Shown here piece by piece: positions 1 through 8,200 of a DNA stretch of 19,983 nucleotides (within the stretch, counting starts at the first letter, position 1; every line of letters begins with the position of its first letter). The notes below the pieces were generated by a model. The model was not told the origin of the DNA. It was given only the letters and a program-made list of their open reading frames with translations, and did no database searches. The DNA lies in contig DHLW01000179.1 in the NCBI GenBank assembly GCA_002405485.1, positions 17,136 through 37,118 on the forward strand. Direction: 5' to 3'. Both the position numbers and the translations under genes were made by a program. This stretch comes from Phycisphaerales bacterium UBA4658 (lineage in GTDB: Bacteria; Planctomycetota; Phycisphaerae; Phycisphaerales; UBA1924).

Positions 1-2
1 GC

Positions 3-34
3 TCTCTGTCCTCCCGTCGCTCGCCAGACAGAGA
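3..34. repeat. 8-bp inverted repeat at left edge
   Basis: TCTCTGTC (3-10) and GACAGAGA (27-34) form a perfect 8-bp stem around a 16-nt loop. It could be a terminator-type hairpin for a gene left of the window, but there is no T-run on either side. The function is unknown. Confidence 0.3.
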
Positions 35-55
35 CAGGCCATGTCGAACCCCGAA

Positions 56-103
56 CCCCCCCCCACCCCCCCCCGCCCGCGTCCCCGGCCCCTCCCCCCC
101 CCC
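56..103 (-). other. C-run tract; G-quadruplex motif on minus strand
   Basis: The plus strand carries nine C (56-64), nine C (66-74), CCC (76-78), CCCC (83-86), CCCC (89-92) and ten C (94-103), separated by 1-4 other bases. Read on the minus strand this gives six G-runs of three or more with short loops, which satisfies the usual G-quadruplex pattern. It lies about 150 nt beyond the stop of the last gene of the minus-strand operon, so read-through RNA would contain the G-runs. Region 1-254 otherwise shows no convincing gene. Confidence 0.6.
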
Positions 104-237
104 GCCGCGAGATTCACCGTGGTCGTCGTCTTTCCCACCCCGCCCTTCTGATTCATGAGCGCGACCACGCGCATCGCCGATCGGCCGCTCCCTGGCACAG
201 TGGAAACATCGTTGTGAGCCATGCTCGGCGAGTATAC

Positions 238-253
238 GGGCCTCCCCCGGCCC
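238..253 (-). terminator. possible hairpin after the operon's last stop
   Basis: GGGCC (238-242) and GGCCC (249-253) form a 5-bp GC stem with a 6-nt loop, beginning immediately after the stop codon of the last operon gene on the minus strand. There is no U-tract, so an intrinsic terminator is uncertain. Confidence 0.3.
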
Positions 254-254
254 A

Positions 255-1787
255 TCACGCCTTCGCCGCGCCCGCCGACTCGCCCCCGCCCACTCCCCCG
301 CCCACTCCGTGGCTGGCCCCGCCACCCTTGGCCCCCACAGCCGCTTCCGCCACCGACAGACCGGCCGTCTCCCCGCCACCAGCCCCGGACCCGACCACCG
401 ATCGCTTGGCCTCGGCCTCGGCCATCTGACGCTCCAGATGCTCCCGGCGACCGATCTTCAGTGCCATCACCCCGATGAACGCCGCCGTCACCAGCACCAG
501 CGCATAGGTCACTCGCTGCCGACCCTCAGACAGGGCGATCCCCAGCATCGCAAAGCCCCCGCCGATCGCATACAGCGCGAACACCGCACCCTTCACGCCC
601 AGCGCACGCTTGAGCATGTGGTGCAGGTGCTGGTCGTCGGCGTCGGAGATCCTCTTGCCCGCCATCTTCCGCCGGACGATCGCCAGCGTCGTATCGATGA
701 TCGGGATCGCATAGATCACAAGACCCGCGAGCACCAGGTGCGTCTTACCCGTGTCCCCGAGCATCAGCACGATCACGATCGTGCAGAAGCCCAGCAGCAG
801 CGAGCCGGTGTCACCCAGGAAGATCGTCGCCGGGTTGAAGTTGTGCGGCAGGAACCCAAGGCACGCCCCAAGCACCGCCAGACACAGCACAATCCGCGAC
901 GCATCCCGAGGACCGTCATCGACAAGCGCAAGCCCCAGCGCGATGACCAGCAGCCCCGCCGTCGCGATGCTCGTCACGCCCGACAGCAGCCCGTCCAGAC
1001 CATCGATCAGGTTCGAGGCATTGCACGCGCCCAGCACGAAGATCGCGATCACCCCAGTGCCGATCCAGTAGATCACGTCGATGTTCAGCGTCGAACTTCC
1101 CAAGATCGTGAACGGCAAAGGAATCTGAAAAAGAATCGTCTCGAACCCGCCGCCGATCGGCGTCAGCGAGATGCCCACGGCCTTGGCGATCGGCACGATC
1201 AGCCCCGCCGCGACCTTCACCCCCACGTCCTCCACCGCCAGAGCGGCCGCTGCAAACAGCATCCCCGCAATCTTGGTTCGCGGGTCGATGCCGACCACGT
1301 CGTCCCACAGGCCGCAGAGCATGATCACCGTCATCCCAAGCAGCACCGAAATCGGCACTCCCCCGGGCAGCATTGAGCCCTCGTGCGCCGTCGGATGGAA
1401 CATCACCAGACCGTGAAACGGCGTGGCGTACGAGAACAGAATCCCCGCCAGAATCCCAAGATACACCGCCACTCCGCCCAGGTACGCGATCGGCACCCGG
1501 TGCACCTTGCGGGCAGCGCTCGGCCGATCTACGACCCCGTGCGAGATCGCCAGGCGTCGCATGATCGGCGTCGCCGCCAGTGCGATCACGAACGCCACCA
1601 CGAACACGCCCATGTACCCGTGGAAGATCTCAAGACGGCTCGAGGATTCCAATCCACCGGATGCGGCAAGGTGATGGATGTCCTTCGCGAGCGCGTCGGC
1701 CCGCTCCGCGAGCTCGGCGATCCGGGCGTGCGTCTCCCCACCCGACATGGTCGTTCCGACTGGTCCTGCCACGCTCTGGGCGATCAT
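255..1787 (-). CDS. WecA/TagO-type polyprenyl-phosphate sugar-1-phosphate transferase
   Basis: This is a polytopic membrane enzyme of the MraY/WecA family. Known members transfer a HexNAc-1-phosphate from UDP-sugar to undecaprenyl phosphate at the cytoplasmic face, the first step of glycan assembly. The 510 residues include the family motifs: VDRPSAARKVHRVP followed by LGG (86-105), the metal-binding pair DD (162-163), NASNLIDGLDGL (256-267), NPATIFLGDTGS (318-329) and HLHHML (387-392). The last resembles the WecA-type HIHH motif. About ten hydrophobic segments are present. The ATG overlaps the upstream epimerase stop by 4 nt (ATGA), with GGAG 8 nt before it, which supports this start despite a 58-residue extension before the first membrane helix. 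The tail from about 466 is Gly/Ala-rich low complexity. The sugar substrate cannot be read from the sequence. Confidence 0.9.
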   Translation of the reverse strand: MIAQSVAGPVGTTMSGGETHARIAELAERADALAKDIHHLAASGGLESSSRLEIFHGYMGVFVVAFVIALAATPIMRRLAISHGVVDRPSAARKVHRVPIAYLGGVAVYLGILAGILFSYATPFHGLVMFHPTAHEGSMLPGGVPISVLLGMTVIMLCGLWDDVVGIDPRTKIAGMLFAAAALAVEDVGVKVAAGLIVPIAKAVGISLTPIGGGFETILFQIPLPFTILGSSTLNIDVIYWIGTGVIAIFVLGACNASNLIDGLDGLLSGVTSIATAGLLVIALGLALVDDGPRDASRIVLCLAVLGACLGFLPHNFNPATIFLGDTGSLLLGFCTIVIVLMLGDTGKTHLVLAGLVIYAIPIIDTTLAIVRRKMAGKRISDADDQHLHHMLKRALGVKGAVFALYAIGGGFAMLGIALSEGRQRVTYALVLVTAAFIGVMALKIGRREHLERQMAEAEAKRSVVGSGAGGGETAGLSVAEAAVGAKGGGASHGVGGGVGGGESAGAAKA

Positions 1788-2893
1788 GGCCGAGTCTCCG
1801 CCGCGCTCACGCCCGTCGTGGACTGCGTTCGCATCCAGGCGGCACAGTCGCGAATCGTGTCCTCAAGCGTTCTCCGACGCTCGAATCCGATCGCCTGACG
1901 CACACGCGTCAGGTCCGGCACGCGACGCTTCAGATCCTCAAAGCCCGCCGCATACGCCTCGTCATACGGTATGAACCGCACCCTTGACCCGGACCCGATC
2001 ACGCGAATCACCCGCTCGGCAAGCTCGCCAATCGAGATCGACTCGTCCGATCCGACGTTGAACACCCTCCCGACACACCCCGGCGCGCCGATCAGCCGAG
2101 GCAGCGCCTCCGCCACGTCCCGCACATCGCAGAAGCACCGCGTCTGCCGACCGTCTCCGAACACCCGCAGATCCTCGCCTCGCAGCGCCGCGGCGACAAA
2201 GTTCGGAAGCACCATCCCGTATTCCCCAACCTGCCGCGGCCCCACCGTATTGAAGAACCTCGCCACCACCACCGGCAACCCGTGCTTGCCCGCATACGCC
2301 AGAGCCAGATACTCGTCGATCGCCTTGGTGCATGCGTATGACCATCGTGAACGGCTCGTCGGGCCGTACACCACGTCGTCGTCCTCGGCAAATGGCAGCT
2401 TCTCCGACTTGCCGTAGACCTCCGAACTGGAAGCGACAAGCGTCCGCGCTCCCACCCGCCCCGCCCGGTCGGTCTGAGGCCCGTGCCCAAGGGCAAACCG
2501 CAGCAGGTTGCTCGTCTCGATCACGTTCGTCTCGATGCACCGGATCGGATCATCAACCACAAGCCGAACGCCCACGGCCGCCGCAAGGTGGTAGATCTCA
2601 TCGAACCGCTCACCCTTGCCAAGGGCATCCAGGGCGCGGGAAAGATCGGCCTCGATGAACCTCAGCCGAGCGTGCGATACCGGGAGATTGGACCGGCGAC
2701 CGGTGGAGAGATTGTCGATCACCGTCACGTGATCGCCCCTGGCCAGGAGCAGATCGACAAGGTGCGAGCCGATGAGCCCGCTGCCCCCGGTGACGAGCGC
2801 ACGCCCAACCGCATCGGGCCGAGCCGGCCCGACCGAATGGGATGCACTCTTCTCCGCGTCCGCCGGCAACGATCCGCCTCCTCGCGCGCCCAT
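1784..2893 (-). CDS. NAD-dependent nucleotide-sugar epimerase/dehydratase (extended SDR)
   Basis: The 369-residue cytoplasmic enzyme is predicted to convert a nucleotide sugar used by the EPS pathway. Its Rossmann motif GGSGLIG is at 36-42, an acidic residue (D60) after beta-2 suits NAD(H) binding, and the catalytic set is S155-S157 with Y186-x3-K190 (SYACTK). The substrate half carries RFFNTVGPR (212-220) and FGDGRQTRCFCDVRDV (245-260), as in UDP-glucuronate decarboxylases and UDP-glucose 4-epimerases. I cannot decide between these activities. A GGGGGAGGGG stretch directly precedes the ATG and supports this start, giving a roughly 30-residue unstructured leader. The stop overlaps the transferase start by 4 nt. 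The gene lies 45 nt after the BY-kinase-like gene in the same operon. Confidence 0.9.
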   Translation of the reverse strand: MGARGGGSLPADAEKSASHSVGPARPDAVGRALVTGGSGLIGSHLVDLLLARGDHVTVIDNLSTGRRSNLPVSHARLRFIEADLSRALDALGKGERFDEIYHLAAAVGVRLVVDDPIRCIETNVIETSNLLRFALGHGPQTDRAGRVGARTLVASSSEVYGKSEKLPFAEDDDVVYGPTSRSRWSYACTKAIDEYLALAYAGKHGLPVVVARFFNTVGPRQVGEYGMVLPNFVAAALRGEDLRVFGDGRQTRCFCDVRDVAEALPRLIGAPGCVGRVFNVGSDESISIGELAERVIRVIGSGSRVRFIPYDEAYAAGFEDLKRRVPDLTRVRQAIGFERRRTLEDTIRDCAAWMRTQSTTGVSAAETRP

Positions 2894-2938
2894 CCCCTCC
2901 CCCGCTCTTCGACGACCGACACCCGGGCTCGAGCGACC

Positions 2939-5143
2939 TTAGGCTGCATCGGACCGGTGGTACTCCTGCGTCGCCTTGATGTTGCCTCGGAGATAGCCGC
3001 CCGCGCTGGCACGCACGGCATTGACGACCACGCCGAGGAACTCGCCTCGGCACTCGCCAAGGTGCCCACGCAGTCGATTCACCAGGCCGCGCTTCTCGCA
3101 CATCGCACGCACGACAAGCACGACCGAGTCCACGCGATTGGCAAGCGCAAAGCCGTCGCCCGCGACGATCGCCGGGGCCGAATCGACGATGATCCGATCG
3201 AACTTCTCCCCGGCCTCGGCGAGCAGCCGGGCCATCGCCTCGCCCGCCAGCCGCTCCGGGAGCGCGCGATTGCCGATGGTGCCTGCCGTGACGATCGAGA
3301 CGTTGGCCACGCTGGTCGAGCGAGCGACCTCCGCGAAACCCGCCGAGCCCGCCAGCGCGTCGCCCAGCCCGGGCCCCTCGCTCAGGCCATAGACCTTGTG
3401 CAGCGCGGGTCGCCGCATGTTCGCGTCGATGAGCAGCACGCGCTCGCCCACACCCGCGCACGCCAGGGCGAGGTTGCTCGCCACCGTCGAGGCGCCCGAC
3501 CCGGGCATGCCCGCCAGCACCAGCACGGACTTGTGACCGCCGGAATCCATCGCCTTGGCAATCGGCGACCGCAGCACGCGGAAGCTCTCGCTGGTGATGC
3601 CCGACGGCGCGTCTTTGAACGCCATGCCCAGCGACGCGGGCTTGGCCGGATCCTCCTGGGCGTCGGGAACGATGCCCAGCAGCCGCAGCCGCGCCATGGC
3701 CGCCAGATCCGCCGGACCGCGGACGCGCTGGTCCAGGACCTCGCGGAGCAGCACAAGACCGCCGGTCAGGCCCGCGATGAGCACCACGCCCATCGGCACC
3801 ATGACCGCCAGCCGGGGGAAGCTCATCTGCTTCGGCTCCTGCGCCGGCACGATCAGACGAACGCGATCGAAGATCGGATTGTTCATAACCAGTTGCAGGT
3901 CATTGAGCGCGCGATCCGCCTGGTTCCGCTCCTCGGTCAGGCGCTTGACCTGGTCATCGATGTCCTTCAGCCGAAGCCGCAGCTTGACGAGTTCCTGCTT
4001 GCGGAGCTGCACGGTCTTGAGATCCCCCTCGAGCTGCTTGATCGTCGCGACCAGTCCGTCGGCGCTGCTGCGGAGCTCGTCCTTGCGCGAGTCGAAGATC
4101 TTGCGGAGCGCGGAGTTGTACTGCGACTCGCGCTCCTTCTCGAGGGCCTTGACCCGCTGCTTCATCATCCGCACCGTCTCGTGCTCGTCGCCATAGCCCT
4201 CCGCGCGCATCGCCGAGATCTCGGCCCGGAGGTTCGCCACCTGCGAGTCCATGCCGGCGACCACCGGATCGCGATTGGCCGCCTCCCGGATCTCGTCGGG
4301 ATACTGGATCACCCCGTCCTCCTTCGACATGCGGTCCATCGACGAGAACTGCTGCCGAAGGTTCGCCTCGCTGCTGTTGGCGGCCACGAGCTGCTCGTTG
4401 AGTCGAGCCACGCGGACGTCTTCCGACGCGATGCCGGCGTCCAGATCGGTCACGTTCCCGGTTTCCAGCATGCGGTCCCGGGCGTTGTTCAGGTCCTTGA
4501 TGGTGTTGTCGAATCCCGTGATCTGGCTCGAGAGCACCGCCCGACGCGCCACGGAGTCTCGCGACACCGTCGAACGCAGGTCCTCCTGATACGCCCGCAC
4601 CACCGCGGACACGATCGTCTGCACGTCCGCCGGCTTCCGCCAGGTCATCGACAGACGGATGAGCGTCGACTGCGCCACCGCCCGGGTCGTCAAGGCCTTC
4701 TCCAGCTCCGGCTGGGCGACGACCGTGTTCAGCCGCCCGCCCGCGTAGTACTGCTTCGCCCAGTCCGTGTTCTCGACCTGCGCGTCGCGGAGCACGCGTT
4801 CAAGGATCGGCGCCGAGGTCATCAGCGCCATCTGCGTGCCCATGAAGCGCTGCAGCTCATCCTGGGACATCGCCCCCTGGCCGACCTGCAACGCGCTGGT
4901 CGTCTCCGGAAGGCACGCGAACGTCGCCGTCGCGGTGTACTGCGGCGCAAGACGCGCAAGCACCAGATGCGCCGCAACGCCCACCACCGCGCCAACCACC
5001 ACCGACGCCGCCAGGAGCGGGTAGTACTTCTTCAGCAGTCGGATCGGGTCCAGCGCCACCCCCGAGACGGGTGCGGCGGAGGGCGCTGACGCCGACCGGG
5101 CAGGGGCCATCGTGGTGCGCGTGGATTGTGCGATGCTTGACAT
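2939..5143 (-). CDS. Wzz-type chain-length regulator fused to BY-kinase-like domain (degenerate Walker A)
   Basis: This 734-residue inner-membrane protein is of the polysaccharide co-polymerase/bacterial tyrosine kinase type, which controls glycan chain length and export. TM1 is about 43-64. A periplasmic part rich in coiled coil (about 200-420) leads to TM2 (about 443-467), and a cytoplasmic P-loop domain follows. The domain has the linker ESFRVLRS (519-526), Walker A' VLLIDANMRRP with D573, and Walker B IIVDSAPA with D654. Walker A reads GMPGSGAST (545-553): alanine (A551, codon GCC) replaces the invariant lysine. The C-terminus has only two tyrosines (Y717, Y728) instead of a cluster. I chose the ATG at 5143 because GGAGGAAGGA sits just upstream. 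An in-frame ATG at 5176 would add 11 residues and lacks this. ATP hydrolysis and autophosphorylation are doubtful. Confidence 0.9.
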   Translation of the reverse strand: MSSIAQSTRTTMAPARSASAPSAAPVSGVALDPIRLLKKYYPLLAASVVVGAVVGVAAHLVLARLAPQYTATATFACLPETTSALQVGQGAMSQDELQRFMGTQMALMTSAPILERVLRDAQVENTDWAKQYYAGGRLNTVVAQPELEKALTTRAVAQSTLIRLSMTWRKPADVQTIVSAVVRAYQEDLRSTVSRDSVARRAVLSSQITGFDNTIKDLNNARDRMLETGNVTDLDAGIASEDVRVARLNEQLVAANSSEANLRQQFSSMDRMSKEDGVIQYPDEIREAANRDPVVAGMDSQVANLRAEISAMRAEGYGDEHETVRMMKQRVKALEKERESQYNSALRKIFDSRKDELRSSADGLVATIKQLEGDLKTVQLRKQELVKLRLRLKDIDDQVKRLTEERNQADRALNDLQLVMNNPIFDRVRLIVPAQEPKQMSFPRLAVMVPMGVVLIAGLTGGLVLLREVLDQRVRGPADLAAMARLRLLGIVPDAQEDPAKPASLGMAFKDAPSGITSESFRVLRSPIAKAMDSGGHKSVLVLAGMPGSGASTVASNLALACAGVGERVLLIDANMRRPALHKVYGLSEGPGLGDALAGSAGFAEVARSTSVANVSIVTAGTIGNRALPERLAGEAMARLLAEAGEKFDRIIVDSAPAIVAGDGFALANRVDSVVLVVRAMCEKRGLVNRLRGHLGECRGEFLGVVVNAVRASAGGYLRGNIKATQEYHRSDAA

Positions 5144-5157
5144 GCGTTCCTTCCTCC

Positions 5158-5238
5158 CGGACCGGACGCCTCGCACTCCGAGCGATTGCGCCGGACCGGT
5201 TATCGGTCCTTCACTGCGTCGCCGGAACCGGGTCCGGC
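5158..5238 (-). promoter_or_regulatory. leader of BY-kinase-like gene with two hairpins
   Basis: The 129-nt gap between the TPR stop and the kinase start holds CGGACCGGACGC (5158-5169), the near-palindrome GGACCGGTTATCGGTCC (5193-5209, 6-7 bp stem) and GCCGGA-6 nt-TCCGGC (5221-5238). The 12-mer recurs in the TPR gene leader. Whether these act as RNA processing hairpins or protein sites is unknown. Confidence 0.3.
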
Positions 5239-5272
5239 GATCCCAACTCTCTCTCCGCTATCGGTCGCGGGA

Positions 5273-8200
5273 CTACTGAGAATCAATCGCCCGATCCAGG
5301 TCTTCAACGTCCGATCGGTACAGTTCCGCCACCGACGGCTGCTTCAGCATCAGGTCCTTGGCGATCGTCGACAGCCGACGGGCCTCGACCTTGTCCTGCT
5401 TGCCCAGCCGAGCCCGAGCCATGTGGATATGCAGCGGCACCCGCTCGGCGTCATTCAGGGCCTTGTTCAGCCCCTCCTGCAACACGCGGATCGCCTGGTC
5501 ATAGTCCTTCTTGCACAGGAACACCGCCCCGAGCGTGTCCCAGAACCCCGAGTTCGTGGGATTCGCGTTCACCGCCTTCTCCGCGTGCGGCATCGCCTCC
5601 TCGCACTTGCTCAGCTTCACCGCCAGCAGGAACGCAAGGTTGTTGTTCAGCTCCGCACTCTCCGGGTCGTGCTGCAGACCCTTGCGGAACCGCTCGGTCG
5701 CCTCGTCCCACTTCTTCTCCTGATACGACATCGTTCCAAGCAGCGTCCACACGGCCGCCTTCACGGGCGTCGTGCCGCTTTGAGCGAGCTCGTCCAGCGA
5801 CTTCAGCGCGGCCTCGCGCAACTCCGGCTGCCGGATCCGCAGCTCCGCCGACCGCAGCGCCATGAACCCGGTGAATCGAGCCCGGGACTCGAGCCGATCC
5901 AGCGCCGCCAACTGGTCGGCGGGCTTGGGATAGAGCTGCGACACCGTGTTCATGAACACGACCACGTGCTCGCGGTTATTGGAATCCACCAGGGCCATGG
6001 CGTCGCTCAGGGTTCGCGCCGCGTCCGCCGTGCGACCCTGCTTGGCGAAGATCTGCGCCTTGAGCAGCCGAGCGGGCAGCGAGTTGGCCGACTGGGCCTC
6101 GGGCGCGTTCAGGATGTTCTCGGCGCCCGTCGCATCGCCGGCGCGAAGCGTGGCCTCCGCCAGCGCGATCGCGATGTCCGGGGCCTTTCGCACTCTCCAG
6201 ATCTGGCCAAGGTGCTCCCGGGCCTTGTCCCACCGCTCCACCCTGGCCCATGCCTGGGCGGCCCGGGCGTTCCACGCCGCGTTGCCCGCGAACTTCTGCG
6301 CCGCCGCGTCGTACGCCTCGGCCGCCTCCGTCAGCCGGCCGATCTCCTCGAACAGCTTCGGCAGAGCCATGCGGAGCGTCTCGTTCTCGGGCTCGATGTC
6401 CACGGCCTGGCGGAGCAGGGCCACGGCTCGCTGGTCGTCCCCGCGCATCCGTGCCATCCGGACCAGCCGCACGTATCCCACGATGTTCTGCGGCGCCACG
6501 CGGACCATCTGCTCGTAATCGGCCTCCGCGTCCTTCACCGTCCGCTCATCGAGCGTCTTGAAGTCGCCACGCTTCAGGTACACCACGGGGTTCTTCGGGT
6601 CCGCCGCCACGGCCGCGTCATAGAGCGTCAGCGCTTTCTGCCGGTCGTTCTGTCCCGCCGCCGCCTCGGCCTGGAGGAGGATGACGGTCGGATCGGCCTT
6701 GGCCGCCTGCCCCATCTCCGTGATCACCCGATCCATCCCGGCGTAGTCCTTCATCTGCAGGTAGCACTCGACAATGCGCTTCCGCACCGCGTTGCCCTCA
6801 TCAGCGCTCCCGCCCTCGAGCAGTCGCGTGTACGCCGCCGCCGCCTTGTCGGGCCGCTGCAACTGGAAGTTCATGTCCCCGATCTCGCGATCAACCATCG
6901 CGGTCTTGGGATTCTGATACTCGCGGCCCTCCTCGAGGGTCCGCAGTGCCTCGTCGGGGTTGCCCAGTTGCTGGATCAGCCGAGCCGTGTTGATGTACAG
7001 ATTCTCAGAGCGCTTGTCCTTCGGCTGGCTGGCGATGAACTGCTTGAGCATGCTCACCGCCCCGGCCAGATCGCCCTTCTTTCCGAGCCAGCTCGCCTCG
7101 ATCTGCGCCGCGATCTGATCGTTCGGATCCTCCTTCCGGAGCGCCTTGATGAGCGTCTCGGCCTCCTGGAACTGATTCGCGTTCACCAGCGCCGACGCAA
7201 GCTGCGCACGATTCGCACGATCCCCCGGATTCCGCTGCGCAAGCACCCGACGGACCTTCAGCACCTTCTCCGGATCACCGCCCGGCGCCTGCTGCTCCAG
7301 CAACAGCATCAGCTCCGAGTACTCCGGCTGGGACGCCAGCCGGCTCTCGCTCTTGCGCCCCACCTCCAGCGCCTCGGCGAGCTGTCCCTGCATGGTCAGC
7401 GCTTTCATGTACGACACCACCGACACCGCGTCATCCGGCTTGATCCCCACCGCCGTCCGCAGCGCGTTCACCGCGTCGGGCAGCTTGCCCTGCTCCATGT
7501 ACGCCATGCCCAGCAAACGCCACCCCTGCAGGTTCAGCTTGTCCTTGGCGACCAGGTCCGACAGCATCCCGATCGCGTCATCGACCCTGCCCGCCGCGAT
7601 CGACGCGCGGGCCTTGAACACCAGCCCGTTCACCCGATCGATGTTCAGCCGCTCCGCGTCCTTGGCAAGCTGATCGACCTTGGCCTGGTCCTTGCGGATC
7701 ATCGCGTCGGTGAACACGAGCTCGAACACCCGCGGGTCCTCGGGCGACGCCTTTGCCGCCTCGTCCAGGAACTTCCGCGCCTCCTCGGGACGGTTGGCGC
7801 GCATCAGCACGTCGTACCGGCTCAGGTTCTTCATCACGTCGGTCATCTGCGCCCCGTCGATCGACGACAGCGCCGCCTGCACCGGGTCCTGGTCCGCACG
7901 CGCACGCATGTCCTTGAGCGCCTTGCTCTGCGGATTCGCGGCGATGCCCGCGTCCAGCGCCGCCCGCACTCCGGCCATGTCCCCCGTTGAGAACAGCAGG
8001 TTCGCCAGCATCATCGTCAGCCGCGCTTCCCCGGGGTTCTTCTTCAGCGCTTCCTGCAGGATCCGGATCCCTTCCGTCGGATCTCCGGTCAGGCCGGACG
8101 TCGCCTGCTGCACCTGCAGCAGCACGCGGGCCACGTCATCCTCCGGCCTTCCGGTCGCCAGATCCGCGAGCGTCTTCACCATCGACTGGAGCTGCGCGTT

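Noticed and set aside
41..151. 36-codon Pro-rich frame on the plus strand at the left edge
   Set aside because: It is produced by translating the C-runs; there is no ribosome site and no protein-like composition.
193..208. TGGCAC resembling a sigma-54 -24 element
   Set aside because: No TTGC-type -12 element follows at the required spacing, and no plausible plus-strand gene lies downstream.
309..1376. Plus-strand open frame opposite the WecA-type gene
   Set aside because: It is Arg/His/Gln-rich, has no recognisable fold, and is fully opposite a conserved membrane enzyme.
2483..5089. 868-codon plus-strand open frame opposite the Wzz/kinase-like gene
   Set aside because: It is Arg/His/Leu-rich with no motifs, and comes from the low stop frequency in GC-rich antisense DNA. 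The minus strand encodes a clear family member.
5186..7990. 934-codon plus-strand open frame opposite the TPR gene
   Set aside because: It is an antisense shadow with the same Arg/His-rich composition. The minus-strand TPR periodicity is unambiguous.
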